DNA of 64,000 bases from Hymenobacter sp. YC55 (lineage in GTDB: Bacteria > Bacteroidota > Bacteroidia > Cytophagales > Hymenobacteraceae). Both the position numbers and the translations under genes were made by a program. The stretch covers positions 372,001 through 436,000 of the forward strand of contig NZ_JARNTX010000002.1 in NCBI RefSeq assembly GCF_029433095.1, given 5' to 3'. Position 1 is the first letter of the stretch. Each line of letters begins with the position of its first letter. The notes beneath the pieces are model-generated. The model saw nothing but the letters and a program-made list of their open reading frames with translations. It was not told the DNA's origin and did no database searches. Positions 63,133 through 64,000 of the stretch are shown here, piece by piece.

Positions 63133-64000
63133 TTACAATTTCAGCGTGATACTCTGCGGTTCCGTGAAGAAGCGCAGGGCTTCCAAGCCGCCTTCGCGTC
63201 CAACACCAGAGTTCTTCATGCCGCCAAAAGGCGTGCGTAAGTCGCGGTGCATCCACGTATTTATCCACACGATGCCGCTGTGCAGCGCGTGCGCTACGCG
63301 GTGGGCTCGGGTTAAATTGCTGGTCCAGACGGTGGCGGCTAAGCCGTATTCGGTACTATTCGCCCAAGCAAGCACTTCCTCTTCGGTGTCAAATGGCGTA
63401 AGTGTGACGACAGGACCGAATATTTCTTCCTGGTTTACCCGACAGTCGGGCCGCAAGCCTTCAAATACAGTGGGTTGCAGAAAGTAGCCACCAGCGCAGC
63501 GACCTTTTAATTCTATGCGTTGGCCGCCAGCTAATAAGGTGCCGCCTTCTTGGTGCGCCAGCTCTATATAGCCCAGTACTTTTCGTAAGTGCGCTTCACT
63601 GACTACTGCTCCTTGCTGGGTGCCTTCCTCCTGAGGGTCGCCGATAGTGAGGCCAGCTACTCCTTGCAGAAATTCGGTTTTGAATACTTCATATACTGGA
63701 CGCTCAATGAAAATACGAGAGCCACACAAGCAAATTTGGCCTTGATTGGAAAAGCTACTGCGCAAACTGGTACGCACGGCTTCGGCCAGGTTGCAATCGG
63801 CAAAGATGATGTTCGGGTTTTTGCCGCCCAGCTCCAAGGAGAGTTTCTTGAACAACGGCGCGGCCGTGCGGGCAATATGCGCCCCGGTAGCTGTGCCCCC
63901 TGTAAAGCTGATAGCCTTGATGGCAGGGTGCTCGACAATGGCCTGGCCCGCGCTTGGTCCCGTACCATGCACAATGTTGAGCACACCTGCCGGCAGCCCG
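63133..64000 (-). CDS. Aldehyde dehydrogenase (5' part beyond window edge)
   Basis: The reverse strand is open to the right edge; 288 residues of the C-terminal two thirds are visible. ALDH motifs: FTGGTATGAHIARTAAPLFK, LELGGKNPNIIFADC (general-base Glu), the catalytic Cys in SNQGQICLCGSRIFIE, EEIFGPVVTLTPFDTEEEVL, EYGLAATVWTSNLTRAHRVA and LRTPFGGMKNSGVGREGG. The HRDLRTPFGGMKNSG end resembles 2-hydroxymuconate or 2-aminomuconate semialdehyde dehydrogenases, but this is only a resemblance. The start codon is not in the window. Confidence 0.9.
   Translation of the reverse strand, partial: GLPAGVLNIVHGTGPSAGQAIVEHPAIKAISFTGGTATGAHIARTAAPLFKKLSLELGGKNPNIIFADCNLAEAVRTSLRSSFSNQGQICLCGSRIFIERPVYEVFKTEFLQGVAGLTIGDPQEEGTQQGAVVSEAHLRKVLGYIELAHQEGGTLLAGGQRIELKGRCAGGYFLQPTVFEGLRPDCRVNQEEIFGPVVTLTPFDTEEEVLAWANSTEYGLAATVWTSNLTRAHRVAHALHSGIVWINTWMHRDLRTPFGGMKNSGVGREGGLEALRFFTEPQSITLKL

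Noticed and set aside
1..64000. tRNA, rRNA, CRISPR arrays, insertion sequences and prophage
   Set aside because: I found no T-arm consensus in the gaps, no regularly spaced repeats and no transposase, integrase or phage structural protein.

Overview
The window is ordinary chromosomal DNA from a member of the Bacteroidota, most likely a Hymenobacter-like cytophagal bacterium. The signs are a SusC/SusD pair, a secreted protein with a type IX secretion sorting tail, several short lipoproteins, an OmpA protein with PD40 repeats, the archaeal-type ProRS with a C-terminal tyrosine, TAnnTTTG-type promoter boxes, weak Shine-Dalgarno sequences, and a base composition estimated by eye in the mid-50s % GC. 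I saw no tRNA, rRNA, CRISPR array, insertion sequence or prophage.

Layout. 1-4.3 kb: mechanosensitive channel (cut by the window edge), a Glu/Leu-type dehydrogenase, an ArsR-type regulator and glutamyl-tRNA reductase. 4.6-12.6 kb: orphan histidine kinase, a beta-propeller T9SS cargo protein, an AttH/CrtC-like lipoprotein, two tandem paralogues with a cysteine cluster, one membrane span and a carboxypeptidase-regulatory domain, and an APC permease. 12.7-17.6 kb: one very large DUF4011-SF1 helicase-nuclease protein, a defence candidate. 17.9-26.4 kb: B12-binding radical SAM enzyme, DMT exporter, DusB, CPBP protease, then CdsA, a second glutamate dehydrogenase and phosphatidylserine decarboxylase (phospholipid synthesis). 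27.1-31.9 kb: an isolated SusC/SusD pair behind about 740 bp of non-coding DNA. 32-35.3 kb: DHFR-family reductase, free-methionine sulfoxide reductase, RibD and PrmC. 35.5-41.8 kb: six co-directional nucleotide-sugar genes (acetyltransferase, UDP-sugar dehydrogenase, GalE, RfbB, WbpP-like epimerase, RfbA) that feed surface polysaccharide synthesis. 41.8-45.4 kb: chromate transporter, a 2OG-Fe(II) oxygenase and a conserved lipoprotein.

45.6-50.3 kb is the most striking part: a KaiC-like double ATPase, two tandem KaiB-like proteins, a double-PAS histidine kinase and a receiver-only response regulator. The first four genes are almost fused (8-bp gap, 1-bp gap, 8-bp overlap). No KaiA is present. 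This looks like a self-contained Kai-type signalling cassette in a non-photosynthetic bacterium.

51-64 kb: OmpA/PD40 envelope protein, flotillin FloA with an NfeD protein, a small unknown protein, ProRS, a Gly/Tyr-rich lipoprotein, a FadL/OmpP1-type porin, an unknown lipoprotein, a TonB-C-domain lipoprotein and the C-terminal part of an aldehyde dehydrogenase that runs off the right edge.

Between convergent genes lie unusually long, perfect hairpin terminators (up to 27-bp arms). Two larger imperfect palindromes with TGTCAT(T/C)CCGA ends look like members of a dispersed REP/MITE-like family. Many genes lack a strong start signal. Where the longest frame opened with TTG or GTG well upstream of a better ATG, I shortened it, and the entries say so.
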